Below are positions 8,454 through 15,522 of a stretch of 37,743 nt of DNA, one piece after another. Source of the DNA: Methylobacterium radiotolerans JCM 2831. Its GTDB lineage: Bacteria > Pseudomonadota > Alphaproteobacteria > Rhizobiales > Beijerinckiaceae. Where the stretch lies: NCBI RefSeq assembly GCF_000019725.1, contig NC_010517.1:1-37743 (forward strand), in the 5' to 3' direction. Each line of letters starts with the position of its first letter. Positions within the stretch are counted from its first letter, which is position 1. The notes under the pieces are model-generated. The model was not told the origin of the DNA. It saw only the letters and a list, made by a program, of their open reading frames with translations, and did not search any database. The translations under genes were made by a program, and so were the position numbers.

Positions 8454-8984
8454 TCAAGTCAAGGCTGACAGGGTAGGCCAATGAACTCGCAAGATGCTCT
8501 TCCCGCTCGCCGCGGGAATCCGCGAGGTGTCGTGCTCTACCACTTTACCGCCAAGCCTTTGGTAAAATCGCAGCCCGGCTTGATTAGCCTCAAATACCCA
8601 TAGGTACAGTCCATTATCTGTGCCTTTTAAGGCAATATTTTGCGCCATCGAGTGGAGCAGACGTTCTCCAATCTTTAGACCCCGCATTTGTGGGGCAACG
8701 TGCAGATTATCTACCAAGCTACCCCAAAGCGGATCATGATCGCGAAAGGCTGCGATGAAACCAATCAGTTGATGGGCTGAGTCTCGGGCGGTCTCTACGA
8801 TCAAAGACGGTGCTGGATCGGCGAGTCTGTCAGACCAGAGCGCGAGACGATCAACTTCGATGGGCCCAGCAAGAAAAGTCGGATCCAGTATGGAGCGATA
8901 GGCGTCCCGCCAACTCTTTGCATGAAGCGAGGCAATAGCGGCTGCATCCGCTCTATCCGCCGATTGGAAGGTGGCGCTGATCAT
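8454..8984 (-). CDS. GNAT family N-acetyltransferase
   Basis: This is a 176-aa acetyl-CoA-dependent acetyltransferase. The N-terminal segment (RADAAAIASLHAKSWRDAYRSIL) is typical of the subgroup that includes many antibiotic-resistance-like and stress-associated GNATs. The central strand LVDNLHVAPQMRGLKIGERLL carries the Q/R-x-x-G-x-G/A acetyl-CoA loop (here QMRGLKIG). The C-terminus LWVFEANQAGLRFYQRLGGKVVE is the usual motif B region. The substrate cannot be inferred. The gene faces away from the resolvase region upstream and ends about 80 bp before a repeat copy. Confidence 0.88.
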   Translation of the reverse strand: MISATFQSADRADAAAIASLHAKSWRDAYRSILDPTFLAGPIEVDRLALWSDRLADPAPSLIVETARDSAHQLIGFIAAFRDHDPLWGSLVDNLHVAPQMRGLKIGERLLHSMAQNIALKGTDNGLYLWVFEANQAGLRFYQRLGGKVVEHDTSRIPAASGKSILRVHWPTLSALT

Positions 8985-9141
8985 CGATGACGTTTGCGCT
9001 CAAAGGCAGGGAGACACAGATAACCCTGCCGTAGACCGCGTGCGGATGCCATAGCCCTGTCCGCTTCGGCGCATCCGCCACCTCAAGGCAGACAGGCAGG
9101 AACCCACCCCGAGCAGCCACCCGGCGGCCTCAACCGCTGTG

Positions 9142-9180
9142 TAAGGAAAACGATCGTATTTCCGACAGTGGGCGGGCCCC
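9142..9180. repeat. Possible Tn3-family terminal inverted repeat
   Basis: Read on the minus strand, this about 39-bp stretch begins GGGG and ends TTTTCCTTAC, with a GGAAA block in the middle. This is the general layout of Tn3-family ends, although the inner end is not the canonical TAAG. It lies about 95 bp before a resolvase gene. No matching partner or Tn3 transposase is visible in the window, so this could be a solitary remnant. Confidence 0.3.
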
Positions 9181-9194
9181 GTCGGCGGGCGGCC

Positions 9195-9273
9195 TGAAAC
9201 GGCCCCGTTTTTGTCGGAGAAACATGTCGGCTTTTCTATTGCCGGATAAACGCGCTTTTGGCACGATGCCGAC
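9195..9273. promoter_or_regulatory. Putative res recombination/operator site
   Basis: This segment immediately upstream of the resolvase has several TGTCGG half-sites in both orientations. Examples are TTTGTCGGAGAAACATGTCGG, cut here into TTTGTCGG and CATGTCGG, and the inverted GCCGACA that runs into the start codon. Serine resolvases normally bind such sites next to their own gene for cointegrate resolution and autorepression. Confidence 0.5.
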
Positions 9274-9855
9274 ATGCTCGTCGGATATGCCCGCGTCTCT
9301 ACCCAGGATCAGAACCTCGACCTCCAGCGCGACGCGCTGACGAAGGCCGGGTGCGAGCGCCTGTTTGAGGAGAAGAAATCTGGCAAGGCCGGCACCAAGC
9401 GTCCCGCCTTCGATGAAGCCCTGGCCTTCCTGCGCCCCGAGGACGTGCTCGTGGTCTGGAAACTCGATCGCCTCGGCCGCTCTCTCGTCGAGATGATGCG
9501 CACCATAGACGGCCTGCGCGTGAAGGAGATCCATTTCCGCTCGCTCACCGAGCAGTTCGACAGCGCCACCGCCCACGGACGCTTCGCCCTGCAGATGCAC
9601 GGGGCCATGGCCGAGTACTTCCTCGACCTCAATCGCGAGCGCACCATGGAAGGCTTGAAGGCCGCTCTCGCCCGAGGCCGCAGGGGCGGCCGGCCGAAGA
9701 AGCTCAAGGAGGCCGACCTCGAGGCGGCCCGGGCCATGCTGGCAGCCGGTACGATCAGCGTCGCCGAGATTGCCAGGCGGCTCGGCGTCAACCGCGACAC
9801 CTTCTACAACTACTTTCCCCGTGCCCGTGCCAACAGCGTGGCCGCAAAGGGCTGA
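9274..9855 (+). CDS. Serine recombinase/resolvase (Tn3-type)
   Basis: This is a 193-aa site-specific recombinase. The catalytic domain starts GYARVSTQDQ with nucleophile Ser9, followed by the conserved LDRLGRS motif (VVWKLDRLGRSLVEM) and the long E helix around residues 100-130. The C-terminal DNA-binding part begins RRGGRPKKL and ends in a helix-turn-helix (SVAEIARRLGVNRDTFYNYF), as in Hin/Tn3 resolvases. Candidate res half-sites lie directly upstream. No transposase accompanies it, so it may belong to a degraded transposon or serve plasmid multimer resolution. It reads toward the quorum-sensing cluster, whose other side has a second resolvase at 19.3-19.9 kb. Confidence 0.93.
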   Translation: MLVGYARVSTQDQNLDLQRDALTKAGCERLFEEKKSGKAGTKRPAFDEALAFLRPEDVLVVWKLDRLGRSLVEMMRTIDGLRVKEIHFRSLTEQFDSATAHGRFALQMHGAMAEYFLDLNRERTMEGLKAALARGRRGGRPKKLKEADLEAARAMLAAGTISVAEIARRLGVNRDTFYNYFPRARANSVAAKG

Positions 9856-9954
9856 TCCCCCCGCCAGTCAGAGGCCACCATCTTGCTGCTGGCAGGGCCA
9901 GCGGGCGGCCCGCAGGCATCCCTGCCGGACCCTGACCTCGATAGCCGGAGCACC

Positions 9955-10421
9955 ATGCCGATCAGCCACCGTCAGCTCACCGCCGCCCTGCTCGCCGCCG
10001 AGCACATCGCCGATCGGCATGTGATCGCTGCCTTCGTCGCCCAGGCCGCGACGCAGCCGGGCCGAACCCGTTCCCGGCGACCAGCGTCGGCGCCGTCCTC
10101 CAGGTCTGGCGGCAGCGAGCCGCGGAGTTTCAGTCGTTCGCCGTGGAAACGGCGGGCCTCACCTGCCTGCTCGCGACCCTATCCGACCTCAGCCTCGACG
10201 AACCGCTGATGCAGGAGATCCTGCGGGCGGGGCCACACACGGTGAACGTGTTCCACCGCGGCGACGGACGCCGGATCGTCGGGGCGGTGCTCTACGGCAA
10301 GCCGGGCGCCGCCCTGCCGGTTCTGCCGATACCGCGAGTGAAGCGTCCCGGCCCGGTACCACGCTCACGTGCTCGCGACGTGCCTGGTCAGCTCGACCTG
10401 TTCGCGCAAGCCGGCACCTGA
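9955..10421 (+). pseudogene. Hypothetical gene broken by a frameshift
   Basis: From ATG 9955 the frame reads MPISHRQLTAALLAAEHIAD and onward to about position 10062. The protein-like reading then continues in the -1 frame (PNPFPATSVGAVLQVWRQRA) through to 10421, ending PGQLDLFAQAGT. Both parts look like one about 155-aa soluble protein with an LDEPLMQEILRAG segment. There is no slippery run at the junction (GCCGGGCCGAACCCG), so this is probably a true frameshift or a sequencing error rather than programmed. I do not recognise the family. It lies about 100 bp after the resolvase and may travel with it. Confidence 0.55.
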
Positions 10422-10432
10422 TGGTCGACTTG

Positions 10433-10446
10433 GACCCTACGGGGTC
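10433..10446. terminator. Short hairpin between convergent genes
   Basis: GACCC and GGGGTC can pair around TAC. It lies at the shared 3' ends of the frameshifted gene and the minus-strand IHF/HU-like gene. The stem is only five or six pairs, and no clear T run follows. Confidence 0.3.
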
Positions 10447-10763
10447 TGTGGTGATGGTGCAGGGCTGTGCTCGGTGCTGAGAGGCTTCGCCTGGAGCAGC
10501 TCCCGCATGGCTTTGCTCGGCTTGAACGCGACTCTGCCCTTCGCTGGCACCGTGACGACGGCTTGGCTTCGCGGATTGCGAGCGATCCGAGCTCGGTGAT
10601 GTCGAACTGTGAAGGTGCCGAACTCTCGCAGCTCGATCCGATCACCGCGGACGAGCGCGGTGGTCATGGTCTTGAGGATCGTGGCGACGATCGCCTCGAC
10701 GTCCCGGGCGTAGAGATGGGGGTTCTTGGCCGCGATACGGGCCACAAGCTCGGATCGGATCAT
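10437..10763 (-). CDS. IHF-beta/HU-family DNA-binding protein
   Basis: This is a 108-aa histone-like protein. It follows the IHF-beta pattern: the N-terminal MIRSELVARIAAKNPHL helix, GDRIELREFGTFTVR in the body, then the DNA-intercalating arm (RNPRSQ in place of the usual RNP-K/R-T-G) and the closing FKPSKAMRELL. Such proteins bend DNA as IHF subunits or homodimers. It has a 15-residue polar tail after the core. It is the last gene of a minus-strand series after luxR, luxI and the 56-codon gene, 73 bp downstream of the latter. An IHF-like protein next to a LuxR circuit could shape its promoter, but that is inference. It is probably a paralogue, not the housekeeping ihfB. Confidence 0.88.
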   Translation of the reverse strand: MIRSELVARIAAKNPHLYARDVEAIVATILKTMTTALVRGDRIELREFGTFTVRHHRARIARNPRSQAVVTVPAKGRVAFKPSKAMRELLQAKPLSTEHSPAPSPQTP

Positions 10764-10836
10764 GGTCCAACCGATGCCGCCTCATTCAGCGACGTGCAAC
10801 CGCGTGCCTGAAAACGTAGCGACCGAGTACCGTTCG

Positions 10837-11007
10837 CTAAGACAGGCGTTGGGCCAACTTCGCGCCGAGGTTGAGCAAGATCTGGTCGATCAACTCTCGG
10901 AGATCGGGATCTGCTATCCGGTCGATCGCAGCGCGCAGATCGATCGCCAAGCTTGCCGCTAACTCCACGGGGTCGCTGCCGCCACCTGCAACATCGGTCG
11001 TCGACAT
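10837..11007 (-). CDS. 56-aa small protein downstream of luxI
   Basis: This short gene is easily missed. From ATG 11007 it encodes 56 residues: a Gly-rich start (MSTTDVAGGGSDP), then a continuous amphipathic helix region (VELAASLAIDLRAAIDRIA, then PDLRELIDQILLNLG) ending AQRLS. The charge and hydrophobic pattern are protein-like, and codon use matches neighbours. Its start is 36 bp after the luxI stop on the same strand, so co-transcription is likely. The ribosome binding site is weak (CAGGAC three bases before ATG). I do not recognise it. A small helical protein in a luxI operon could modulate LuxR or the synthase, but nothing here proves that. Confidence 0.6.
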   Translation of the reverse strand: MSTTDVAGGGSDPVELAASLAIDLRAAIDRIADPDLRELIDQILLNLGAKLAQRLS

Positions 11008-11043
11008 GTCCTGCCTGCTTCAGTCGAGAGGAGAGCCGAACGG

Positions 11044-11697
11044 CTAGAGCGCAAGTGTGGGGCGGTCCGTGGTTGCCGAGGACGCACGCAGGACTGGCGT
11101 CTTCAAGTCCGAGCCATGAGCCGAGAACGCCGCCTGCGCGATCGTCAGCGTCTGCGGAACCAAGCGCGCGTAGATCGGCAGAAGGAGAGCCCCATCATAG
11201 GTCGTCGGCAGCGCGAGGGGCTCGACATCCCAGCCCATGTCCATAACGCGATCCACGAGGACCGGGTGGGTCTGCACGAGCAACCCGTCGAGATCCAGGA
11301 CCTCGACGGCACGTGCCACCGCGGCGAACGCCGCCCGCGTCAGCGCGCTCGGCCCCTTCGCTTCCCGCTTTTTCGGCGAGACGGCATGGCGGGTCCATTC
11401 GTAGATCCGCGGCCCAGCCGGCGACCGCGCCCCCTGCATGATCTCCGGGTAGACGTCCGTCACCAGGTGCGGCCGCGTGGTGGGCAGGAGCCGTGCGTAA
11501 GAGATGATCTCGCCGTGTTCCTCGCCGACGATATGGATGCTGTGAGGACTGTCGAACTGATCCCGCTCGCGGCCGTCCGGTTTCCGGCACGCCTCCCATC
11601 CCAGATGGTCGACGAAGAAGCTGTGCCTGAACTTGTAGATACGCTCGGCCAGATCGGGAAGATCCCGATCGATGTCGCCGGTCACCAGCCTGAACAT
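11044..11697 (-). CDS. LuxI-family acyl-homoserine-lactone synthase
   Basis: This 217-aa autoinducer synthase makes an N-acyl-homoserine lactone from S-adenosylmethionine and an acyl carrier. The conserved core is intact: Arg24 and Phe28 (FRHSFFVDHLGW), Trp34, Asp46 and Asp49 (DQFD), Arg69 (SYARLLPTTRP), Glu100 and Arg103 (YEWTRHAV). In Methylobacterium two such synthases (MlaI and MsaI) are known; I cannot say which, if either, this is. The leader carries palindromic half-sites and a hairpin over the GGAG ribosome binding site (separate entries). LuxR lies 91 bp upstream on the same strand and a 56-codon gene follows. The C-terminal 25 residues after about position 190 are polar and probably variable. 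Confidence 0.95.
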   Translation of the reverse strand: MFRLVTGDIDRDLPDLAERIYKFRHSFFVDHLGWEACRKPDGRERDQFDSPHSIHIVGEEHGEIISYARLLPTTRPHLVTDVYPEIMQGARSPAGPRIYEWTRHAVSPKKREAKGPSALTRAAFAAVARAVEVLDLDGLLVQTHPVLVDRVMDMGWDVEPLALPTTYDGALLLPIYARLVPQTLTIAQAAFSAHGSDLKTPVLRASSATTDRPTLAL

Positions 11698-11705
11698 CGC
11701 GATGG

Positions 11706-11724
11706 CTCCATGCAGGGCATGGAG
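11706..11724 (-). promoter_or_regulatory. Hairpin sequestering the luxI ribosome binding site
   Basis: CTCCATG (11706-11712) and CATGGAG (11718-11724) form a perfect 7-bp inverted repeat with a 5-base loop. In the minus-strand transcript the stem contains the GGAG that lies 8 bases before the luxI ATG at 11697. Folding would hide the ribosome binding site, so translation could be controlled by temperature, a ribosome or an RNA chaperone. Confidence 0.55.
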
Positions 11725-11736
11725 GTTGATCGCGAA

Positions 11737-11769
11737 ATCTACGGGGAGGCGGCATCCGTAGATCTACGG
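11737..11769 (-). promoter_or_regulatory. Candidate LuxR operator (lux-box-like) upstream of luxI
   Basis: Three copies of the same 8-base half-site occur in 33 bp: ATCTACGG at 11737-11744, its complement CCGTAGAT at 11756-11763, and ATCTACGG again at 11762-11769. The last two make a perfect 14-bp palindrome CCGTAGATCTACGG. The first pair makes a second dyad with an 11-base spacer. The cluster is 40-72 bp before the luxI start, where a LuxR activator would bind. Confidence 0.65.
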
Positions 11770-11788
11770 ACGCGGCTCGCGCCAGGTT

Positions 11789-12535
11789 TCAGTCTATGAT
11801 GTGACGGCGCAGCGCCTCGGCGACAGCCTGCGTACGCGTGACGCTATTCAGCTTGCGGACCGCGCTGCCGAGATGGTGCTCGACGGTGCGTGTGGAGATC
11901 GAGAGGATCACTCCGATCTCCCAGGCCGACTTGCCGGTCGAGGACCACTTCAGGCACTCGGCCTCTCGGCCCGTCAGGGGAGACGGCGGCGTCCCATCAT
12001 CCTCCGAGAGGCCCCGCCGCCGGGCGATGGCCTTGGCCGTCGACATCGCATAGATGGCCACGAGATGGAGCGCCGCCCGCTCGTCCTGCGAGAGCCGGAC
12101 CTGCTCCCCACCGAAGCTGACGCCCGCCTCGGTTCCGTCGATCTGGTGGAATGGCACGCAGAAGCCCTCGTTGAGGCTGAAGGCGCGCGCCTCCTCCATC
12201 ACGACCATGCCCTCGGGCGTGACTTGCGCGTCGACGGCCTCCTGCCACAGGAACGGATCGGTCGTGCCTCGGATATGGCGGATGACCGGGTCGACGTGCA
12301 TGTGTCGCCGTTCCTGGTAGCGGCGCCCCCATTCCGGCGGCCACCCGGAGATGAGCGAGCAATCGTACAGGTTCTCGTGCGGCGCCCTGGGCAGGCCTGC
12401 AATCAGAAATACGTCATACCCGAAGATCGCACCACTTCTGCGTAGTTCCGAGTAGACATCGACGTCGGTCGACGCCCGGCGAAGACGATGGACGATGTCG
12501 AAAGCAGTCTGTCGAATGCTGAGGGCGCCAGCCAT
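11789..12535 (-). CDS. LuxR-family quorum-sensing transcriptional regulator
   Basis: Two domains are visible. Residues about 15-165 form the autoinducer-binding domain, with the conserved WPPEWGRRY (Trp and Tyr), DP pair (VDPVIRH), second Trp (FLWQEA) and Gly of LNEGFCVPFH. The C-terminal 65 residues are a LuxR-type helix-turn-helix beginning LTGREAECLKW and containing TRTVEHHLGSAVRKL. A longer start (ATG 12553, MGIGSG) is possible, but ATG 12535 (MAGALS) better fits family length. The gene lies upstream of luxI in the same direction, giving a complete sense-and-response pair. A long inverted repeat upstream (12564-12608) may be its own operator. Confidence 0.93.
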   Translation of the reverse strand: MAGALSIRQTAFDIVHRLRRASTDVDVYSELRRSGAIFGYDVFLIAGLPRAPHENLYDCSLISGWPPEWGRRYQERRHMHVDPVIRHIRGTTDPFLWQEAVDAQVTPEGMVVMEEARAFSLNEGFCVPFHQIDGTEAGVSFGGEQVRLSQDERAALHLVAIYAMSTAKAIARRRGLSEDDGTPPSPLTGREAECLKWSSTGKSAWEIGVILSISTRTVEHHLGSAVRKLNSVTRTQAVAEALRRHIID

Positions 12536-12563
12536 CCCAGAACCGATCCCCAAGCAAAAAATT

Positions 12564-12608
12564 ATCTGTCGTGACGTGTCTATGCCGCAGATACGGCTTG
12601 CGACAGAT
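12564..12608. promoter_or_regulatory. Inverted repeat in the luxR divergent promoter
   Basis: ATCTGTCG (12564-12571) and CGACAGAT (12601-12608) are perfect complements 29 bases apart. A smaller dyad, GCCG-N6-CGGC, lies between them. The region sits between luxR (minus) and the 86-codon gene (plus) and is the likely shared control region. Confidence 0.5.
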
Positions 12609-12656
12609 CAGGTTATATCAACTTCAGGTTATTGCGGCGAGAGCAGGTGTCCCAGG

Positions 12657-12917
12657 GTGACTGACCAAACGCGCACGCTGTCTCTGCTGCAGCAGATTTC
12701 GGATCTGATGGACGTCGATCCTGCCGCCTTCAAACAACCCAGGTCGCAACCGGCGGTCTCTAAGGCCGGCGGCTCCGTTGCCGAAGGTGGCGAGGTGCCG
12801 ACGCTTCAGTGGCTGGTTCGCGCATACTGCGCCCTGCCGACGGACGAAGCGCGCATAGCCGCCATTCGAATGATCGAGGCCCTGGCCGCTCCTGAGCCAA
12901 AGCTCGCGCCGGCCTAG
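12657..12917 (+). CDS. Small hypothetical protein divergent from luxR
   Basis: This 86-aa protein starts at GTG 12657 (reading MTDQTRTLSLLQQISDLM). The upstream in-frame extension to 12495 overlaps the luxR coding start and is not credible. The C-terminal half (PTLQWLVRAYCALPTDEARIAAIRMIEALA) resembles the tail of some alphaproteobacterial XRE-type regulators, but there is no helix-turn-helix here. It is divergent from luxR across a 120-bp region holding an inverted repeat, so joint control with the quorum circuit is plausible. I do not know its function. Confidence 0.65.
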   Translation: MTDQTRTLSLLQQISDLMDVDPAAFKQPRSQPAVSKAGGSVAEGGEVPTLQWLVRAYCALPTDEARIAAIRMIEALAAPEPKLAPA

Positions 12918-13040
12918 CAGTGACTGTCAGCCCGCTTAGATCTGACCGGGCCGCCGACCAGGTCTGGTCTGCCTCAGCCTTGTCACGCTCCTTCTCCGCC
13001 GCGGGCTGCCCTCAAGGCCAAGCTGTGGCAGGCTTACGCG

Positions 13041-13469
13041 ATGCCGATCCGGCCCGAACACCGCTTCTTCTACCCGATCGACTGGCCGCAGCTCTCGGCC
13101 GTGATCCGCTTCGAGCGCGCCGCGGGGCGCTGCGAGACATGTCAGCGCCCGCATGGCCAGACCGTGTTCCACCTGGGTGATGGCCGCTGGTGGGACGGCG
13201 AAGGTGGGACGTGGCGCGATGGGAGAGGCAGACGCGTGCGCCTCGCCCTCGGTGTCGACGACGTGCTCGGGCATGTGCGCCGGACGCGCGTGGTGCTGGC
13301 GGCGGCCCATCGCGATCATGACACCAGCAACAACACGAACGCCAACCTCGCGGCTTTCTGCCAGCGATGCCATATGATCCACGACCGGCCCGAACATCGG
13401 CGCCGACGTTGGATCACGCTGTTCCGGCGCAAGGCGCTCGGAGATCTGTTCCGAGGCCCCTACGTCTGA
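13041..13469 (+). CDS. HNH-type zinc-binding/endonuclease-like protein
   Basis: This is a 142-aa protein with an HNH-like treble-clef arrangement. A first Cys pair lies at residues 31-34 (RCETCQRPHG). The core AAHRDHDTSNN comes next, followed by LAAFCQRCHMIHDRPEH with the second Cys pair and the metal His. The linker has a GDGRWWDGEGG insertion. Such proteins are nicking or restriction-like nucleases or small phage and plasmid functions. There is no partner methylase or terminase nearby to indicate which. It starts at ATG 13041 with a weak GCAGG upstream and ends 20 bp before the MucR gene on the other strand. Confidence 0.8.
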   Translation: MPIRPEHRFFYPIDWPQLSAVIRFERAAGRCETCQRPHGQTVFHLGDGRWWDGEGGTWRDGRGRRVRLALGVDDVLGHVRRTRVVLAAAHRDHDTSNNTNANLAAFCQRCHMIHDRPEHRRRRWITLFRRKALGDLFRGPYV

Positions 13470-13489
13470 ACGATGCTGGGGCGATCCCG

Positions 13490-14008
13490 CTAGGCCTCGA
13501 CCGGCTCCTTGGCCTTCCGTGGCCGGCCCGGGCGTTTCGGCTTCTCCGCCGTGGAGGCCGCAGTTTCCGTCGGCTGCCGCTTTGCCTTCCCGCGCATCTG
13601 CCCCAGGCCGATGCTCTTGGCCATCGCGGACCGGGCCTCGGAGTAGCTGGCCGCCACCATCGGGTAGTCCCGCGGCAGGCCCCACTTCTCCCGATAGGTC
13701 GCGGCATCGAGGCCCAGCCCGGTGAGATGGCGCCTGAGCGTCTTGTACGGCTTGCCATCCTCGAAGCTGATCAGCGCATCGGGTCGGATCGACTTCCGGA
13801 TCTGGGCGGCCGTCGGCTTCTCAGGGCGGGGCACGGCCGGCACACCCGGGGTGCCGAGCCCGGTAACCGCCGCGTGCACACTGGCGATCAGTGTTGCCAG
13901 CTCGGCGGCAGGCAGGGGGTTGTTCGACACGTACGCCGCAACGAGATCCGCCGTCACCTCGGTATAGTCGATGGCCTCAGCCTCGATCGTCCCCGTATTA
14001 TCGTCCAC
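13490..14008 (-). CDS. Ros/MucR family transcriptional regulator, paralogue 1
   Basis: This is a 172-aa MucR-type DNA-binding protein. The family region runs from TAAQIRKSI through the finger-like segment ISFEDGKPYKTLRRHL to YREKWGLPRDYPMVA. The first zinc-ligand Cys of Ros is replaced (SFEDGK) and the second His after RHL is absent, so it is a zinc-less variant as reported for some Mesorhizobium homologues. The C-terminal tail is basic with a KRPGRPRK AT-hook-like motif, absent from the two paralogues in this window. GTG 14008 (preceded by AGGACAGG) is preferred over ATG 14110, because the extra 34 residues have no family match. These proteins repress exopolysaccharide, motility and conjugation genes in relatives. 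Confidence 0.88.
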   Translation of the reverse strand: MDDNTGTIEAEAIDYTEVTADLVAAYVSNNPLPAAELATLIASVHAAVTGLGTPGVPAVPRPEKPTAAQIRKSIRPDALISFEDGKPYKTLRRHLTGLGLDAATYREKWGLPRDYPMVAASYSEARSAMAKSIGLGQMRGKAKRQPTETAASTAEKPKRPGRPRKAKEPVEA

Positions 14009-14023
14009 GGCGCACCTGTCCTT

Positions 14024-14066
14024 ATATTCAAGGCGACATTCTGCCATCGCAGTCGGATATTCAAGG
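14024..14066. repeat. ATATTCAAGG direct repeats upstream of MucR paralogue 1
   Basis: ATATTCAAGG occurs at 14024-14033 and again at 14057-14066, 33 bp (about three helical turns) apart, both followed by ACATT-like bases. The spacing suits cooperative binding. A related ATATTCAA lies upstream of MucR paralogue 3 at 24436-24443, so these may be autoregulatory sites. Confidence 0.45.
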
Positions 14067-14434
14067 ACATTTCGCTTCAAATCCGTTATGGCGACGCCGA
14101 TTTCGGTCACTTCAGCTTCTGCGAGTGAGGCGGTCAGGGTTTGCTCCGCGGTATCAGGAGAGCTGGCTTTACCCTATCGATCTGCGGCTCACCCTGCTTC
14201 ACGACGTTTCAAGCCTGTGATGCATGCTCAGATGCCCTCCTCGACGCTCGGCGCGGGAGGCTACGAGAGCGGCCTTTGATAAAGCCGGCGACTGGCACCT
14301 TGTCGCCGCCGCCATTCTCCGAGCGTCGGTCCCGACCACGGATCAATGACAGGATGCAACTGTCTGTTAATCCTATCGGTCCAAGGCTGCCTGCTCGGTT
14401 ACAGATCCCTGTAGCGACGTCGCAAGGGACGAGC

Positions 14435-14692
14435 ATGCCGACGACCAACGAGCAGACGTGCGAGGTCAGGGTGGAAGGTGCGTGGTGCCTCGCCAGCCTC
14501 ACGGAAGTACGCCGTTTGTACACGATGGCACAGAAGCGCTGCCCAGCCTGTCATGGTCAAATAATGATCGCTGGGAGCTACATCGGCTCCGGCCGTCAGA
14601 AGCTCCGGCACCGTCGGTCGCACACCGGCTGCCCGCTCAAATCAGACACGTACATCGGAACGTCATCGCCGCACCCCCAGGCCCTCGCCTAA
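14435..14692 (+). CDS. Small zinc-ribbon-like protein
   Basis: This 85-aa protein starts at ATG 14435 with AAGGGA five bases upstream. The in-frame extension to 14141 is not protein-like. The pattern CEVRVEGAW, then VRRLYTMAQKRCPACHGQI, then HRRSHTGCPL is shared by a small conserved rhizobial family I have seen annotated only as hypothetical. The CxxCH and the downstream His/Cys suggest a metal site. It sits alone between two MucR paralogues. Function unknown. Confidence 0.7.
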   Translation: MPTTNEQTCEVRVEGAWCLASLTEVRRLYTMAQKRCPACHGQIMIAGSYIGSGRQKLRHRRSHTGCPLKSDTYIGTSSPHPQALA

Positions 14693-14839
14693 CGGCCAGC
14701 TCGAGCAGAGCCTGACTCATTCCCAATACGCTCCCGATCGACCTCTCGGCTGCGGATCGGTCTGTCCCCTGTCCCGATCAACAGGCTGAACGAGCGAGGG
14801 AGGGAACAATCTCACATCTCTCCCAGGCACATGGACCTG

Positions 14840-15295
14840 CTAGGCCTTCGCTGCCCCTGCCTTCCGGGCTGTGGCTCCGCGGCTGGGTCGGAACTGCAAG
14901 CTCGTAGCGATCGCCGACCGCCTCTCGGAGTATCCAGGGGCGACCATCGGGTAGTCGCGCGGAAGGCCCCACTTCGCCCGATACGTCTCCGGGGTCAGCC
15001 CATGGACGGTCAGATGCCGCTTGAGCGTCTGGTAGCGCTTGCCATCCTCGAAGCTGATCAGCGCCTCGTGCGTGATCGAGGCACGGATCTGGGCTGGCGT
15101 CGTCTTGCTGGCCGCAGGAGCGGCGGGTGTATCGGAGTTCGTGAGGCCGATGAGAGCATCGGCCGCACTCGCGATCAGTGTCGCCAGGTCTGAGACCGGC
15201 ACGTTGTTGCGCCTCACGTAGGCACTCACGAGATGAGCGGTCATCCGCCCATAATCCGCGGCTGAGACCGTATCGGTGATCCTGTTTTGGTCCAT
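14840..15295 (-). CDS. Ros/MucR family transcriptional regulator, paralogue 2
   Basis: This is a 151-aa MucR-type regulator. The N-terminal part (TAHLVSAYVRRNNVPVSDLATLIAS) is the conserved oligomerisation region. The DNA-binding part is ISFEDGKRYQTLKRHLTVHGLTPETYRAKWGLPRDYPMVAPGYSERRS. The first zinc Cys is replaced by Phe, although a His remains after RHLTV. ATG 15295 (MDQNRI), behind a GGTGGGGG stretch, is preferred over 15334. The region upstream (15340-15430) is very AT-rich for this genome, as is usual for MucR-controlled promoters. It is closely similar to paralogue 3 at 24.6 kb. Confidence 0.9.
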   Translation of the reverse strand: MDQNRITDTVSAADYGRMTAHLVSAYVRRNNVPVSDLATLIASAADALIGLTNSDTPAAPAASKTTPAQIRASITHEALISFEDGKRYQTLKRHLTVHGLTPETYRAKWGLPRDYPMVAPGYSERRSAIATSLQFRPSRGATARKAGAAKA

Positions 15296-15339
15296 GGTGC
15301 CCCCACCAGTAGTAGAATACCCGGGTGGTACCACGATCT

Positions 15340-15430
15340 GCTCGTGCGCAATCTTAATATTTGAAGATTATATACAATTGTTGCAGACAGGTCACAAATT
15401 CCTATTTTAGATAGTTTGATCGCTTAGTCC
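15340..15430. promoter_or_regulatory. AT-rich promoter region of MucR paralogue 2
   Basis: This about 90-bp stretch contains AATATTTGAAGATTATATAC and further AT-rich blocks in an otherwise GC-rich setting. MucR/Ros proteins bind AT-rich promoter DNA, so this may be an autoregulated control region. No exact promoter hexamers are assigned. Confidence 0.4.
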
Positions 15431-15522
15431 GTCTATCAAAAGTAGAGGCTTGTCGACTTGCCCTCGGGTGTGCCGGGGGAGCCTGTCAGTCGAACCCTTC
15501 AAGATGGCCTGTCGTTGAGAGG

